From assembly GCF_050916355.1 (NCBI RefSeq), contig NZ_CP136946.1, positions 62,001 through 126,000 on the forward strand: a DNA stretch of 64,000 bases, read 5' to 3'. The notes under the pieces were generated by a model that saw only the letters and a program-made list of their open reading frames with translations, made no database searches and was not told the DNA's origin. The position numbers were made by a program, and so were the translations under genes. Positions 18,675 to 27,751 of the stretch are shown in pieces. Positions within the stretch are counted from its first letter, which is position 1. Every line of letters starts with the position of its first letter. Source of the stretch: Jeongeupia wiesaeckerbachi. GTDB taxonomy: Bacteria > Pseudomonadota > Gammaproteobacteria > Burkholderiales > Chitinibacteraceae.

Positions 18675-19580
18675 ATGCTGCTTAGAAATAATTCTTTGTT
18701 GAATAATGCAATGCAAGATTTCCATATCATGAAATCCGACCGCCTAGAGAGTCCAGAAGATTTTCCTAGTCTGCGCCGCATCGACTTTGACGATTATGAG
18801 CAAGATCTATCCATCAAAATAGGACGTGCCCTGGAAGAAATACGCGGCCGACTCAGCGTGAGTCAGGCCAGCATGGCACACGGTTTCGGAGTCACCGTAG
18901 GTCAATACCGGAAGTATGAAGCAGGGATCGATATGCCGAAGCTGCATGCATCCGCACGTTGGTCGATCATATCGGGCGTTCCGATCGCTATGCTGTTCCA
19001 CAAGACTCGTTATGTGGATTTTCTGGAAATCAATGAGTGTGATATCGAGCTTATACCGCTTTATCACACGATCGCCAATGCGACAGACCACGTATTCTAC
19101 TCTGGTCTAAAACTGGTTTTTCAGGATAGCAGCTGGCCTGTGCAGGAAGAACTCCGCCAATGCACCGCTCTTGATTCTTCGCTCGATGGCATTGGCGAAC
19201 AGTATTGCCAAGTACTCTCCAAAAATCTTGAATCCGCCCGAGCCTCTCTTGCCCTAGGCAAGGCCGATATGGCTGAGTGGCTTGGAATAGCAACAAACAC
19301 ATACTCAAGGTATGTTTGCGAATCCAAAAAAGGCAGCATGCCCGTCTACTTGTATGCTCGGATCGCCGCTGTTTCCGGGGCCAAGCAATCCTGGGCCATG
19401 TGCGGCGAAACCACCTACTCCAAGCTGGCACTCAAAAGAGATATCCGAATCCAAATACTGAAAAGCCTCCTCTCCATCGAGAAAGGAGGCCGGCTTCAGG
19501 CGATCAAGGGACTATTCTCGCACATCGGTCTGAACTTATCGATGTACAACAACCCCGCCATGCCCATGCTCAACCACTAA
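18675..19580 (+). CDS. DNA-binding protein with two XRE-like helix-turn-helix segments
   Basis: This 301-residue protein is not a family I can name. Residues about 47-108 ('LSVSQASMAHGFGVTVGQYRKYEAG') look like a Cro/CI-type helix-turn-helix. A second, similar segment is at about 178-238 ('LALGKADMAEWLGIATNTYSRYVCE'), so the protein appears internally duplicated. The middle has no recognised fold. Base composition is clearly AT-richer than the metabolic genes to the left. The start is uncertain: ATGs at 18675, 18711 and 18729 all lack a good ribosome site. Its position suggests it regulates itself or the neighbouring oxygenase/exporter genes, but that is inference. Confidence 0.7.
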   Translation: MLLRNNSLLNNAMQDFHIMKSDRLESPEDFPSLRRIDFDDYEQDLSIKIGRALEEIRGRLSVSQASMAHGFGVTVGQYRKYEAGIDMPKLHASARWSIISGVPIAMLFHKTRYVDFLEINECDIELIPLYHTIANATDHVFYSGLKLVFQDSSWPVQEELRQCTALDSSLDGIGEQYCQVLSKNLESARASLALGKADMAEWLGIATNTYSRYVCESKKGSMPVYLYARIAAVSGAKQSWAMCGETTYSKLALKRDIRIQILKSLLSIEKGGRLQAIKGLFSHIGLNLSMYNNPAMPMLNH

Positions 19581-19643
19581 GCCTGTAACCTGCATGACTA
19601 TCTAACTTGCACATTTAGACCGAATACATCACAACACCGGCCA

Positions 19644-20492
19644 CTAAATTAGTTTCTTCATTTCGTTTCTGTAGATCAACGGCGTCATGCCTGTTTCCGC
19701 CATAAATGCCCTATAGAAATTGCTGGGACTATTGAATCCACTCTCGGCACCAATTACTGATGCTGGCTTGGCACTGTATAATAAAAGGTTGCAGGCATGC
19801 TCAATACGATATTTTGTCAGCATTTCCGAGAAGCAGGTATCAAGACTCAAGCGCAACAGCCGTTTTAATGAAGAATCGCTCAAATTAGATGCCATCGACG
19901 CATCCGATAACGTGATTTTTCGGGTGAAATTCTTGTTGATGAAATCAAGGGCAGCCTGGAGACGGGCATCTGCATGAAGATGACTCTGCTTGACCCGTTC
20001 CGCCCCATCACTCAAGCGCGATCGCCTTTCCACTTTACCCAGAATACCGAGAATTGACATCGCCCGTTCCAACTCAGGCTTTTCGTGGAGTTGCTCAAAC
20101 TCTACAGATAATTCCATTGCCAATTCCGGACCAAAAACAATACTGGCCCTTATCCCTCTCAACCAACCGTACAAGAATCCAGCCTCCGGAAGCCCATTAT
20201 TGGACAAGGCTTCGATCCATTGCGGATCAAAAAAAATGACGTGAACGATTTTTTTCACGCCTGATTTTGGAGAATCCCAGCTGTGCGGTTGATTTGGAGC
20301 AATCAGTACCAGATCTACATCTGTGCACCGTGCAATTTCACTGCCAATATATCTGGAGCCGGCACCATTCTGAGTAAAGGTAAGCTCAAACTCTGGATGG
20401 TAATGAAGGTTGACGGGAATCTCATCAACTTCATAACGAAAATACCTATAGCGCGTTGTATCCTGGCCGCTTAGCCATTCACGTTTCAGCAT
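19644..20492 (-). CDS. AraC-family transcriptional regulator
   Basis: The 282-residue protein has an N-terminal cupin-like sensor half ('NLHYHPEFELTF' near residue 30, 'IAPNQPHSWDSP' near 85). The C-terminal 100 residues form an AraC double helix-turn-helix, ending in the typical 'GFNSPSNFYRAFMAETGMTPLIYRNEM'-class segment. Such proteins bind a small molecule and activate nearby genes. It faces away from the oxygenase gene across about 980 bases and converges with the XRE-like gene. Its AT-rich composition matches the island. The ligand is unknown. Confidence 0.88.
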   Translation of the reverse strand: MLKREWLSGQDTTRYRYFRYEVDEIPVNLHYHPEFELTFTQNGAGSRYIGSEIARCTDVDLVLIAPNQPHSWDSPKSGVKKIVHVIFFDPQWIEALSNNGLPEAGFLYGWLRGIRASIVFGPELAMELSVEFEQLHEKPELERAMSILGILGKVERRSRLSDGAERVKQSHLHADARLQAALDFINKNFTRKITLSDASMASNLSDSSLKRLLRLSLDTCFSEMLTKYRIEHACNLLLYSAKPASVIGAESGFNSPSNFYRAFMAETGMTPLIYRNEMKKLI

Positions 20493-21474
20493 AAATCTTT
20501 ACCACTTGATTCATTACTTAAAAGCACCGACCCAAAAACACAATATTTGCACTGCTTATTTTTCAAAACCACCTCTTTCAAGAAGCAAGCCTCGGTGAAA
20601 CATTACCGCCAAACTGGCGACCAGCGTAGCCCTTCAGCAAATAGCGGCACCTACCTAATTCCCCAGAAATCAGCGGTTAAATTGATCAAGCCGCTTCGTT
20701 CAGCTAAAAACATTAAAGCGCCAAAAGAATCGATGCACAACGAGGGTCAGCCATATCAGCCCCTTGGCTTGTACATCCGTCAACACCGGGAGCATGCAAT
20801 TGGCATGGACTCTAGTTGCAAACTAGAACATTGTCAATGAAAGACACCACCGGCAATCGCACTCAAAAAATAAAATTGTGTGTAGTAATGCAGCAATCGA
20901 CTACACGATCGATGCGTAATCATTGCGCCTGCTTCTATCGTCGTCTGCCAACACACATTTGCGATGAAGATGGCGGTTCCAGCCCCGCAAGGACTGTACC
21001 GACCTTGTCGTACTTTCTCTGCGTAGCAAGGTCCTGCTTTGAGCGCAGGCCCAATCCTGGTCGTCAACTCGGCATCGCAAAAGCACGTATCAGCACATGA
21101 CCGCAATTGCTGTTGGATCCAAGCTCCGGCAAAGGCCCGCCCGATGAGCGTTGCCGTCTTTTGCCTGCAATGCCAGCTCCGATGCGGGTCTGCGGTCCTC
21201 CTCATCGAGCAGCACCCCGACCACAAAATCCTTCACGCACTCATAGGCAGCCCCCTGCTTTCAATAGCGCCGATTTGACCGAATAATGAATGCCATATTA
21301 AAAGATTGAAAAATTATAAAGACTTTACCATTTCAAAAAAATGAAAGAATAATGACCAAATCCAAGCGCTCACCAGAAAGTACCAATTTTCACAAAAAAC
21401 AATACACTTTCCATCGTTTCAATTTTCGGCCTGTAAATTTACGATTGCATCCGACATAAACCAAGGAGAAAGCA
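20493..21474. other. Unexplained 980-base region between the AraC regulator and the oxygenase
   Basis: No gene could be supported. Several frames of 60-130 codons are open on both strands, the longest reverse at 20834-21226, but none has a ribosome site or a familiar motif. Composition is GC-richer at about 20940-21280 than on either side, which may mark a decayed gene or an insertion. The last 190 bases are AT-rich and probably hold the promoter of the oxygenase gene. Confidence 0.45.
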
Positions 21475-22413
21475 ATGAAGTCCTTCCAGGCTGAAACAAA
21501 AAATGCAGGCCATTCCGGTTTTTCCAGGGAAATGCTGGCTGAAAAAATGGAATTTTATCGGCAGCAACTCGATGAAAACGGCTATGTCGTCATCGAAGGC
21601 TTGATCGATTCGATCAAATGCCAGAACTCCATCGATGCGATTTGCGATTTCATGCAGGTTGAACAGTTTGATCGGCATACCTGGTACAAGGATGCACCGC
21701 TCAATTCGATTGGTCTCGTGCCGATGCATCAACACCCGGCGTTCTGGGCGATTCGTCAGGATGAGGTTGTCTATGATGCGTTTTCCGGTTTGCTGGACGA
21801 AGAAAAGCTCTGGGTCACGATGGATCGCGCCTCGTTCAGACCGCCTTGCCGCTATGATCTGGAAAAGTATGGTGATGACGCCAACTACATGCACTGGGAT
21901 TACGATTTCCGCAAATCGGCCCGTAACATGTTCCAGGGGCTGATTTACCTCGCCGATACCGATGCAACCCAAGGGGCATTTTCATGCGTCCCTTCGGTGT
22001 ACAAGAAAATCCGCGCAGGTGAATACGAACACTTCGATCAGTTCGACAAGTTCACGAAGAAGGGCTTGTTCCTGTCGCACGCTCAGGAATTTTCGGACAA
22101 AGACATTGTGCCGATTGCCGCTCCGGCAGGCAGCCTGATCATTTGGGATTCGCGTCTGCCCCATGGTTGCGTCAGCAATCATTCGCCAATGCCGCGCTTT
22201 GTCCAATTCATCAGCATGTATCCGTCCGGCGACTCGGAGTCCAGCTCGGCCAAGATCGAAGATGACCGCGAATCCCGCATTCAGTGCTTCAACGACAAGC
22301 GGGCGCCGGAGTGCCATCGCGGTCTGAATGGCCAACATGATCCGGAAAGGCATGAACGATTCGAACTCAGCGAGCTCGGCAGAAAGCTGGTCGGCTTCGA
22401 TCACTGGGAATAA
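21475..22413 (+). CDS. Phytanoyl-CoA-dioxygenase-family 2-oxoglutarate/Fe(II) oxygenase
   Basis: The 312-residue protein has the double-stranded beta-helix iron site of the PhyH family: His140-x-Asp142 in 'MHWDYDF' and His230 in 'RLPHGCVSNH', with Arg241 placed to bind 2-oxoglutarate. 'DRASFRPP' (118-124) is also typical of this family. It should hydroxylate or otherwise oxidise a small molecule, using O2 and 2-oxoglutarate. The substrate cannot be read from sequence; it is not an obvious ectoine hydroxylase. AAGGAGAAAG before the ATG is a strong ribosome site. A MATE exporter follows after 65 bases, suggesting the product or a related compound is exported. Confidence 0.88.
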   Translation: MKSFQAETKNAGHSGFSREMLAEKMEFYRQQLDENGYVVIEGLIDSIKCQNSIDAICDFMQVEQFDRHTWYKDAPLNSIGLVPMHQHPAFWAIRQDEVVYDAFSGLLDEEKLWVTMDRASFRPPCRYDLEKYGDDANYMHWDYDFRKSARNMFQGLIYLADTDATQGAFSCVPSVYKKIRAGEYEHFDQFDKFTKKGLFLSHAQEFSDKDIVPIAAPAGSLIIWDSRLPHGCVSNHSPMPRFVQFISMYPSGDSESSSAKIEDDRESRIQCFNDKRAPECHRGLNGQHDPERHERFELSELGRKLVGFDHWE

Positions 22414-22434
22414 CACGGTTTTTTGATTGTCACC

Positions 22435-22460
22435 AAAGCATGCATGCAAATGCATGCTTT
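22435..22460. other. Perfect hairpin between the oxygenase and MATE genes
   Basis: An 11-bp perfect inverted repeat (22435-22445 with 22450-22460) with a GCAA loop, followed by a short T-rich run. It ends seven bases before the GGAG of the MATE gene. It may be a weak terminator or a stem that modulates translation of the exporter. Confidence 0.65.
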
Positions 22461-22478
22461 TATATTTGGAGAAATACT

Positions 22479-23834
22479 TTGGCTGTCGCTTTTGAATCTG
22501 ATGTTTTAAAGAAAGGGCTGGTCAGGCTGACGTTGCCGATCTTCATCGAACTGCTCTTTACCTACATGATTACGTTCACGGACGTGTTCTTCCTCAATCA
22601 TGTCTCCGAAACATCAGCAGCAGCCGTCGGCACGCTGATGCCCATCATTGTCATTCCCATCGTCATTCTTCATTCACTGGCGATTGGCACGATGGGGGTG
22701 ATAGGCATTGATCTAGGTGCAGGAAACACTAAAGGCATCGAGCGGAAGTATTTCTATACGCTGCTGTTCAACATTGCCTTCGGCTTGATCATTTTGATGT
22801 TTTATCTTGCCACGCACAATCTCATCGGCCCGACCATGGGTATGGATGAGAACATGAGTTCGCTCGCGGCAGCGTTCCTGCTTATTTTCTGCCCATCGTT
22901 CCTGTTGAAATCCATCCATATTGCTTATGGCAGCATTTTGAACGTAAATGGCTGGACGAAGCAGAACATGTACGCCACGGTAGCGTCCAACCTCGTCAAT
23001 ATCGTGTTGAACTATGCCTTCCTCGTGCACTGGATCGACATCGGCCTGTCGCCGATCCAGAATGTGGCGCTTTGCTCGACCATTTCCTACCTGTTTGGCT
23101 TGTTGCTCGTCATCTATGCCGCCCACGTATCGAAAGGCATCCGGTTTGATATCAGCCTTGATTTCAGCGACTTCCTTGGCTTCATGAAGCGTGTCTTCAA
23201 GATTGGCGGCCCGGCTACCGTTGAGCCGCTGTCTTATGAGTTGAATCGATTCTTCATCACCGTGCTCGTGGTATCGCTCGGCGCAATTGCGTTGTCCACG
23301 CGGATTTACACGCTGAATCTGATTCTTCTGGCCGTTATCTTTTCCCAATCCGTCGGCGTGGGTAATCGTATTCTGGCATCGCACCATATCGGTGCGCGCA
23401 GTTTCGACAAGCTGCAAAAGCAGATCCTTGAGAGTTGCATTTTGAGTGTCGGCATCAGCGTAACGCTGCTGTTCGTGACCTGGGGATTTTCCACGGTCGC
23501 ATTCAGCATTTTCACCAAAGATCCGCAAATTCTCGCTCTGGGTGCACAGTTGCTGTTGATTGACCTGCTTCGGCATCCTGCCGGCGCGGTCAATATGGTG
23601 ATCGTCAATACGCTCGTGGTTTCTGGCGATTCCAAGTTCCCGGTGACGCTCTCGGTCGCCAGCATGTGGTTGGTTTGCCTGCCGCTGGTGTATCTGTTTG
23701 CGATCCACCTGGGTTACGGCTTGATCGGGGTGTGGCTTGCCTTGCTGGTGGACGAGTATCTGCGCTGCGCGATGAACACCATCCGCTGGCGCACCGGCCA
23801 ATGGCAGCAACACGCCGTTGCCATGGCGGCCTGA
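22479..23834 (+). CDS. MATE-family multidrug/metabolite efflux transporter
   Basis: The 451-residue membrane protein has about 12 hydrophobic spans. It starts 'GLVRLTLPIFIELLFTYMITFTDVFFL', the usual first helix of MATE proteins, and repeats the pattern in its second half ('IGGPATVEPLSYELNRFF'). MATE proteins export organic compounds using a Na+ or H+ gradient. A TTG start at 22479 is chosen because GGAG lies seven bases before it; the ATG at 22440 has no ribosome site and lies inside the hairpin. Most likely co-transcribed with the oxygenase gene. Confidence 0.9.
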   Translation: MAVAFESDVLKKGLVRLTLPIFIELLFTYMITFTDVFFLNHVSETSAAAVGTLMPIIVIPIVILHSLAIGTMGVIGIDLGAGNTKGIERKYFYTLLFNIAFGLIILMFYLATHNLIGPTMGMDENMSSLAAAFLLIFCPSFLLKSIHIAYGSILNVNGWTKQNMYATVASNLVNIVLNYAFLVHWIDIGLSPIQNVALCSTISYLFGLLLVIYAAHVSKGIRFDISLDFSDFLGFMKRVFKIGGPATVEPLSYELNRFFITVLVVSLGAIALSTRIYTLNLILLAVIFSQSVGVGNRILASHHIGARSFDKLQKQILESCILSVGISVTLLFVTWGFSTVAFSIFTKDPQILALGAQLLLIDLLRHPAGAVNMVIVNTLVVSGDSKFPVTLSVASMWLVCLPLVYLFAIHLGYGLIGVWLALLVDEYLRCAMNTIRWRTGQWQQHAVAMAA

Positions 23835-23913
23835 TCGCACACCGCTGAGCTGTCGTGTAATGCCCGATCCGTTCGATCCCTCGGGCTAGCCGCAAATGGG
23901 TATTACGCAGACC

Positions 23914-23954
23914 GGGCGGGACATCACAAGCTGGTGTCCCGCCCCGCCTTTTGT
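23914..23954 (+). terminator. Probable terminator after the MATE gene
   Basis: A 10-bp GC stem (23914-23923 with 23935-23944) is followed by GCC and TTTT on the forward strand, 80 bases after the MATE stop codon. Confidence 0.55.
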
Positions 23955-24052
23955 CCGCCCGCTGAATACCGCGCGGCGCATGTGTATCCGGGGCAAGTAG
24001 CGCCGGGCGCTCGCAGATCGCCCCGCATCAACCGGCATCAACGGTGACAAAA

Positions 24053-24090
24053 AAAACAGCGGCTTAGCCTTGGGGCTAAGCCGCTGTTTT
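24053..24090. terminator. Strong bidirectional terminator, autotransporter gene 3' end
   Basis: A 17-bp perfect inverted repeat (24053-24069 with 24074-24090), loop TTGG, with A and T tracts at its ends. It lies 17 bases after the stop of the reverse-strand autotransporter gene and can also stop forward read-through from the MATE operon. Confidence 0.92.
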
Positions 24091-24106
24091 GTCTGCTACC
24101 GAAGGA

Positions 24107-27100
24107 TCAGAAGCTGTGCGACAGGTAGAGCCTGCCGGTCCACACGTCCAGATCGTTCTGACCGATGCTTTCGTAGCCGATGCTGGCCTCGAACATCGTT
24201 GCGGCTGACCACAAGGTACGGATGCCGATGTGTGCCGAACCCGACCACGGGCCGGTTTTCATCTGGCCAAGATCGCCGGTCATCACCATGCCATCGTTGG
24301 CGCGCTCGAACTCGTACTTGATCGAGGCGTCGGCGTACGGCATGTAGCGCAGGCCGTTCTTGCCCTCGAAGGTGCGGTTGAACTCCGAGCCAAACTGCAG
24401 ATAACCATAGTTCGAGCTGCTGCCGTCGTTGTCGAACGCCCAGTCGCGGCCCAGCACCGTCCCGTTCATCTGGTAGGCGCCCGAACTGTTATGCCCGTAG
24501 TACAGCGACAGCTTCGGCCGGACGTAGGTCTCGCCATACAGATACTGGCCAGTGCTATTCACCGAGGCGGACCACTGTGTCGCCGTGTAGTCGCCCGAGA
24601 ACATCAAGATGCGCTGTTCGTAATCGGTACGGCCATAGGTCAGCGATGCGTCGGCGACCCAGTTCTCGGCGTACTGATACGCCGCGTACGGACCGACGGT
24701 AAAGCCATTCGACTTCAGTTTCATATCACCGTCGAACTGCTCGCTGCGGCTGTTCTGCATGCCGAACATCCCGCCAAGCACCACGCCATTGTCGAGGCGG
24801 CGGTCCACGCCCACGGTCAACGAATACGAATGACCGCTCAGATCGAGCCCGTAGCGCTCGTCCGAGATCTTCGTGTAGCTATTGTCGACCCAACCGTTCC
24901 AGTTGCTCTCGACTGGCAACTCGCGGCCCGGCGTTTCCGGTAGCGCTTGCGTGCCGGCCAGATTACGTTCGATCCGCTCGCGCTCATCGGTGCGGATGCA
25001 ATCGAGCGGCCGCTGCTGGCCCGCCGCCGTCGCGGCCTGATCCTCAGGCGTTGCCGGGCACGGCTCCGCGTAGCGCGTCGCGCCTTCGGTATACGTGCGC
25101 ATCCGGTCGGCCTGGTCCGTTGCGGCGGCGCCCGGCAGCTGTGCAATCTGCCCGCCTCCGTCCGGGAGCCGCGCATTCGGAGCAACGGGAAGCGTCGGCA
25201 TGACCCCCTCGGGCGGCTGAACACCACCCGGTACCGTTGGCGTCAGACCTTGCGGCGGCGGCAACGTACCCACCGGTGGCTTTACCCGATCTGGCAACTT
25301 CCAATTACCGAACGCCGGACGCGACGGCATCAGGCCTTGTGGCGGCAGCGGCTGAACGCCGCCCGGCAACGTCGGCGTGATTCCTTGCGGTGGCAGCGTA
25401 CCAATCGGCGGCTGGACGCCACCCGGCAGCGACGGCGTCAGGCCTTGCGGCGGCAGCGTACCAATCGGCGGCTGAACGCCACCCGGCAGCGACGGCGTCA
25501 GGCCTTGCGGCGGCAGCGTACCAATCGGCGGCTGAACGCCACCCGGCAGCGACGGCGTCAGGCCTTGCGGCGGCAGCGTACCAATCGGCGGCTGGACGCC
25601 ACCCGGCAGCGACGGCGTCAGGCCTTGCGGCGGCAGCGTACCAATCGGCGGCTGAACACCACCCGGCAGCGACGGCGTCAGGCCTTGCGGCGGCAATGTG
25701 CCAATCGGCGGCTGAACACCACCCGGCAGTGTCGGCGTCAAACCTTGCGGTGGCAACGTGCCAATCGGCGGCTGAACGCCACCCGGCAGTGTCGGCGTCA
25801 GGCCTTGCGGCGGCAGCGTCCCAATCGGTGGCTGAACGCCACCCGGCAGCGACGGCGTCAAGCCTTGCGGTGGCAGCGTGCCAATCGGCGGCTGAACGCC
25901 GCCCGGCAGCGAAGGCGTCAGACCTTGCGGCGGTTTCCCCGGACGCGACGGTGTCAGACCTTGCGGCGGCAGCGTCCCAATCGGTGGCTGAACGCCACCC
26001 GGCAGCGAAGGCGTCAGACCTTGCGGCGGCAGCGTCCCAATCGGTGGCTGAACGCCACCCGGCAGTGTCGGCGTCAGGCCTTGCGGCGGCAGCGTGCCGA
26101 TCGGCGGCTGAACGCCGCCCGGCAGCGAAGGCGTCAGACCTTGCGGTGGCAGCGTGCCAATCGGCGGCTGAACACCACCCGGCAGCGACGGCGTTAAGCC
26201 TTGCGGTGGCAGCGTACCAATCGGTGGCTGAACGCCACCCGGCAGCGAAGGCGTCAGACCTTGCGGCGGTTTCCCCGGACGCGACGGTGTCAGACCTTGC
26301 GGCGGCAGCGTACCGATCGGCGGCTGAACACCGCCCGGCAGCGAAGGCGTCAGACCTTGCGGCGGTTTCCCTGGACGCGACGGTGTCAGACCTTGCGGTG
26401 GCAGCGTGCCGATCGGCGGCTGAACACCGCCCGGCAGCGATGGCTTCACACCCTGAGGCGGTTTCCCCGGCAGGGTCGGCATCACCCCCTGCGGCGGAGC
26501 AACCGGCAGCGTTGGCATCATGCCCTGCGGCGGCGGCGCGGGAGGCACGGTGCCACCGCCGTTGCCACCACCATTACCGTTGTTACCGCCGCCATGATGG
26601 TTGCCGTTGTCACCACCGCCACCACCGTTGCCGCCGCCATTCCCTCCGCCGTTACCATTGCCGCCATCACCCCCGCCCGGCGGGCGGAGAAACGGTGGCA
26701 GTTGATCCGGCAGCGATGGCGGTTTGAAATTGGGGGGGAAGGTAATCCTGCCCGGCTGCTGATTGGCAGAGTCAACAAACCGGCGGTCATTCACCGAGGT
26801 CTGGGCGTTTTCATAGTTGTACAGAATGTGCGTGCCGCCCCATTCCGCCTGCTCGGGCGAGACGGTGACATGCAAGCCCGGACGATTTTGCGTCCAGCGG
26901 TCATACGGCTGGTTGGTCATCGCGGAGCTGACATCGAATTCGCCCGGAGACACCTTGGAGAGCCAGACCGAATGCTTCAAATCCGAGGTTCGGCCCAGGA
27001 AATAAATTCTTCCGCTGATATCGCCGATGCAATTGGTACACGTACCGGCCCACGCTGCGGCAGGAATGGCGGAAATGGAAATCGCCAATACCGTCGCCCG

Positions 27101-27154
27101 CGTCACCCCGGAAAGTTGCTCCAATGCACCATTCGAATTCTTGTTGCTTGCCAT
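24107..27154 (-). CDS. Autotransporter (type Va) with proline-rich 20-residue repeats
   Basis: The 1015-residue protein has a long signal peptide (cleavage after 'AAAWA', residue 36). A short passenger head (37-150, with a Cys39-x2-Cys42 pair) is followed by a Gly/Asn linker (160-201). Then comes a proline-rich tract (about 205-640) with 16 copies of 'GGVQPPIGTLPPQG', three of them followed by an extra 'SRPGKPPQGLTP'. The last 260 residues form an autotransporter beta-barrel ending in 'LYLSHSF'. The repeats would give a stiff surface stalk, perhaps an adhesin; the ligand is unknown. TAAGGG precedes the ATG. It is monocistronic. Confidence 0.9.
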   Translation of the reverse strand: MASNKNSNGALEQLSGVTRATVLAISISAIPAAAWAGTCTNCIGDISGRIYFLGRTSDLKHSVWLSKVSPGEFDVSSAMTNQPYDRWTQNRPGLHVTVSPEQAEWGGTHILYNYENAQTSVNDRRFVDSANQQPGRITFPPNFKPPSLPDQLPPFLRPPGGGDGGNGNGGGNGGGNGGGGGDNGNHHGGGNNGNGGGNGGGTVPPAPPPQGMMPTLPVAPPQGVMPTLPGKPPQGVKPSLPGGVQPPIGTLPPQGLTPSRPGKPPQGLTPSLPGGVQPPIGTLPPQGLTPSRPGKPPQGLTPSLPGGVQPPIGTLPPQGLTPSLPGGVQPPIGTLPPQGLTPSLPGGVQPPIGTLPPQGLTPTLPGGVQPPIGTLPPQGLTPSLPGGVQPPIGTLPPQGLTPSRPGKPPQGLTPSLPGGVQPPIGTLPPQGLTPSLPGGVQPPIGTLPPQGLTPTLPGGVQPPIGTLPPQGLTPTLPGGVQPPIGTLPPQGLTPSLPGGVQPPIGTLPPQGLTPSLPGGVQPPIGTLPPQGLTPSLPGGVQPPIGTLPPQGLTPSLPGGVQPPIGTLPPQGLTPSLPGGVQPPIGTLPPQGITPTLPGGVQPLPPQGLMPSRPAFGNWKLPDRVKPPVGTLPPPQGLTPTVPGGVQPPEGVMPTLPVAPNARLPDGGGQIAQLPGAAATDQADRMRTYTEGATRYAEPCPATPEDQAATAAGQQRPLDCIRTDERERIERNLAGTQALPETPGRELPVESNWNGWVDNSYTKISDERYGLDLSGHSYSLTVGVDRRLDNGVVLGGMFGMQNSRSEQFDGDMKLKSNGFTVGPYAAYQYAENWVADASLTYGRTDYEQRILMFSGDYTATQWSASVNSTGQYLYGETYVRPKLSLYYGHNSSGAYQMNGTVLGRDWAFDNDGSSSNYGYLQFGSEFNRTFEGKNGLRYMPYADASIKYEFERANDGMVMTGDLGQMKTGPWSGSAHIGIRTLWSAATMFEASIGYESIGQNDLDVWTGRLYLSHSF
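25385..26450 (-). repeat. Coding tandem repeat array, 60-bp unit, 16 copies
   Basis: Sixteen units of about 60 bp encode the repeat of the autotransporter; three are lengthened by a 36-bp block. Units near 25440-25620 are almost identical, while those nearer 26450 differ at several third-codon positions. The unit length of 20 codons keeps the frame, so copy number can change without frameshift. It is not a CRISPR: there are no unique spacers. Confidence 0.93.
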
Positions 27155-27751
27155 AAAAAACCCTTACCAGTCGATCGAGAGCCATCTTGTTCGCATGCTG
27201 AGTCGTCCAGCCCTAGCCCCCACTGAAACAGTGGACTTCGGGCAAGGCATGGCCCCATGCACGTTTATCGTGATCAGCCTATCACACAAAAAAACATCGA
27301 TTTTTATGCGCAGTGCGCAGCGTTGTCCGCTGGAAACATCGCTTTCCACCCCAAAAACGATGCCATGCCAATACCCGTTTCGGGTAACAACAAACCAATC
27401 AATGCGCTACACCAACGACAACGAGTCAAAATTGACCCTTAAATCAGCGCACCCAAGTGATGCGGAATATTTACCATTGCCAAGCCAACAACGCCAGAAA
27501 GAAAATGATAATAATGGGGTAAATTTACACAGCCATTTCATTTGGTAACAAAACACCCTCTACCCGCGCCTGAAACAGGCGCTGCACGCGTGTCGCGCGT
27601 ACGCATTGTTGCAATTGAACTGTGCGATCTTACCGTTTGAACCGGGCCTGCCGGCCAACGCCAGCGCCACTCGAACGTTTATATTGATGATCGATCAGGA
27701 CCGAGCCGCCAAGCCCGCGCCCGCCCCCCTCAACTTGCCCAGCGACCGCGC
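27155..27751. other. Intergenic region between the autotransporter and ABC permease genes
   Basis: About 600 bases with no supported gene. It should hold the divergent promoters of the autotransporter (reverse) and the ABC transporter (forward). The stretch 27420-27550 is notably AT-rich. No clear operator or hairpin was seen. Confidence 0.5.

Noticed and set aside
20834..21226. Reverse open frame of 130 codons considered as a transposase or phage fragment
   Set aside because: No transposase motif, inverted repeat or target duplication was found; left as unexplained.
24947..26197. Forward-strand open frame of 416 codons rich in Arg and Gln
   Set aside because: Same cause: antisense of the repeat array, with no conserved features.
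25385..26450. Regular 60-bp repeats considered as a CRISPR array
   Set aside because: There are no unique spacers, and the units are contiguous in-frame codons of a surface protein.
25390..26727. Forward-strand open frame of 445 codons rich in Ala and Ser
   Set aside because: It is the opposite strand of the autotransporter repeat. A 60-bp unit without stops stays open in several frames, there is no ribosome site, and the reverse frame has a signal peptide and barrel.
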